Positions 12,635 through 12,752 of a DNA stretch of 12,752 nt are shown here, piece after piece. How positions within the stretch are numbered: the first letter of the stretch is position 1; every line of letters starts with the position of its first letter. Position numbers and translations under genes: made by a program. The notes beneath the pieces are model-generated. The model was given only the letters and a program-made list of their open reading frames with translations. It was not told the DNA's origin and ran no database searches. The DNA comes from Moraxella equi. GTDB taxonomy: Bacteria; Pseudomonadota; Gammaproteobacteria; Pseudomonadales; Moraxellaceae. Where the stretch lies: contig NZ_MXAP01000094.1 in assembly GCF_002027555.1 (NCBI RefSeq), positions 1 through 12,752 on the forward strand, written 5' to 3'.

Positions 12635-12752
12635 TATTCCCATACTCTCATGGTGTGAAATATCGGTGCTTGGTAAGCACTCTACGGAACTAAAAATTAA
12701 ACAACATTATAATAAATAAAGGAAAGGCTATAAACATACACCCCACAAACCC

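Noticed and set aside
12666..12680. Hairpin GTGCTT-GGT-AAGCAC as part of a tRNA or terminator
   Set aside because: No cloverleaf, no acceptor stem or CCA, and no T-run after the stem; kept only as a small leader hairpin.
1..12752. CRISPR array, rRNA, tRNA, prophage or insertion-sequence transposase
   Set aside because: No evenly spaced direct repeats, no RNA gene motifs, and no transposase, integrase or phage structural protein were found on either strand.

Overview
The window looks like chromosome from a Moraxellaceae member, most likely a Moraxella-type gammaproteobacterium. The grounds are a Pseudomonadales-like set of aromatic-pathway genes (pheA, tyrA and a GNSGT/SAQVK/NPTR-type aroA), an RnfB-like ferredoxin with the C-x2-C-x5-C cluster, moderate-to-low GC with AT-rich intergenic DNA, and short GGGCGAAT...ATTCGCCC hairpin repeats between genes. 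This assignment is an inference from protein character; no RNA gene is present to fix it.

Layout from left to right. (1) 1-1002: a hairpin repeat, then a DUF2272 lipoprotein. (2) 1004-1754, minus strand: a type II toxin-antitoxin pair, DUF1778 antitoxin plus GNAT (TacT/AtaT-like) toxin. (3) 1911-4536: pheA (chorismate mutase/prephenate dehydratase), a DUF924 gene overlapping its stop, and tyrA (prephenate dehydrogenase). (4) 4537-6351: an AT-rich accessory block between tyrA and aroA. It holds a minus-strand run of three membrane-protein genes of unknown function (298, 66 and 42 aa; the last is very short) and a divergent XRE-type regulator with an inverted-repeat operator candidate. Both edges carry the same two short motifs in mirrored order, like imperfect terminal inverted repeats. 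(5) 6382-7710: aroA (EPSP synthase). (6) 7714-8378: a Phd/VapB-like antitoxin plus PIN-domain toxin directly after aroA. (7) 8385-9275: RarD-type EamA transporter. (8) 9412-10241: folB and a shortened, active-site-divergent folK. (9) 10351-12493, minus strand: a DUF2868 membrane protein and an RnfB-like iron-sulfur protein. (10) 12494-12752: a regulatory region with an rnfB promoter and, on the plus strand, two promoter candidates and a weak Fur-box-like site that probably serve a gene beyond the edge.

How the genes work together. AroA makes EPSP, the precursor of chorismate; PheA and TyrA draw on chorismate/prephenate toward phenylalanine and tyrosine. FolB and FolK act in pterin synthesis for folate, which also uses chorismate-derived p-aminobenzoate. 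In many Pseudomonadales tyrA and aroA form one fused gene; here they are separate and about 1.85 kb apart, divided by the accessory block. The aromatic genes are also bordered by two toxin-antitoxin modules, so this part of the chromosome looks like a repeated site of accessory-gene gain.

The best candidate for something undescribed is the tyrA/aroA block: an XRE regulator divergent from a set of unknown membrane proteins, bounded by mirrored repeats and without a recognisable transposase. Its function cannot be read from the sequence.
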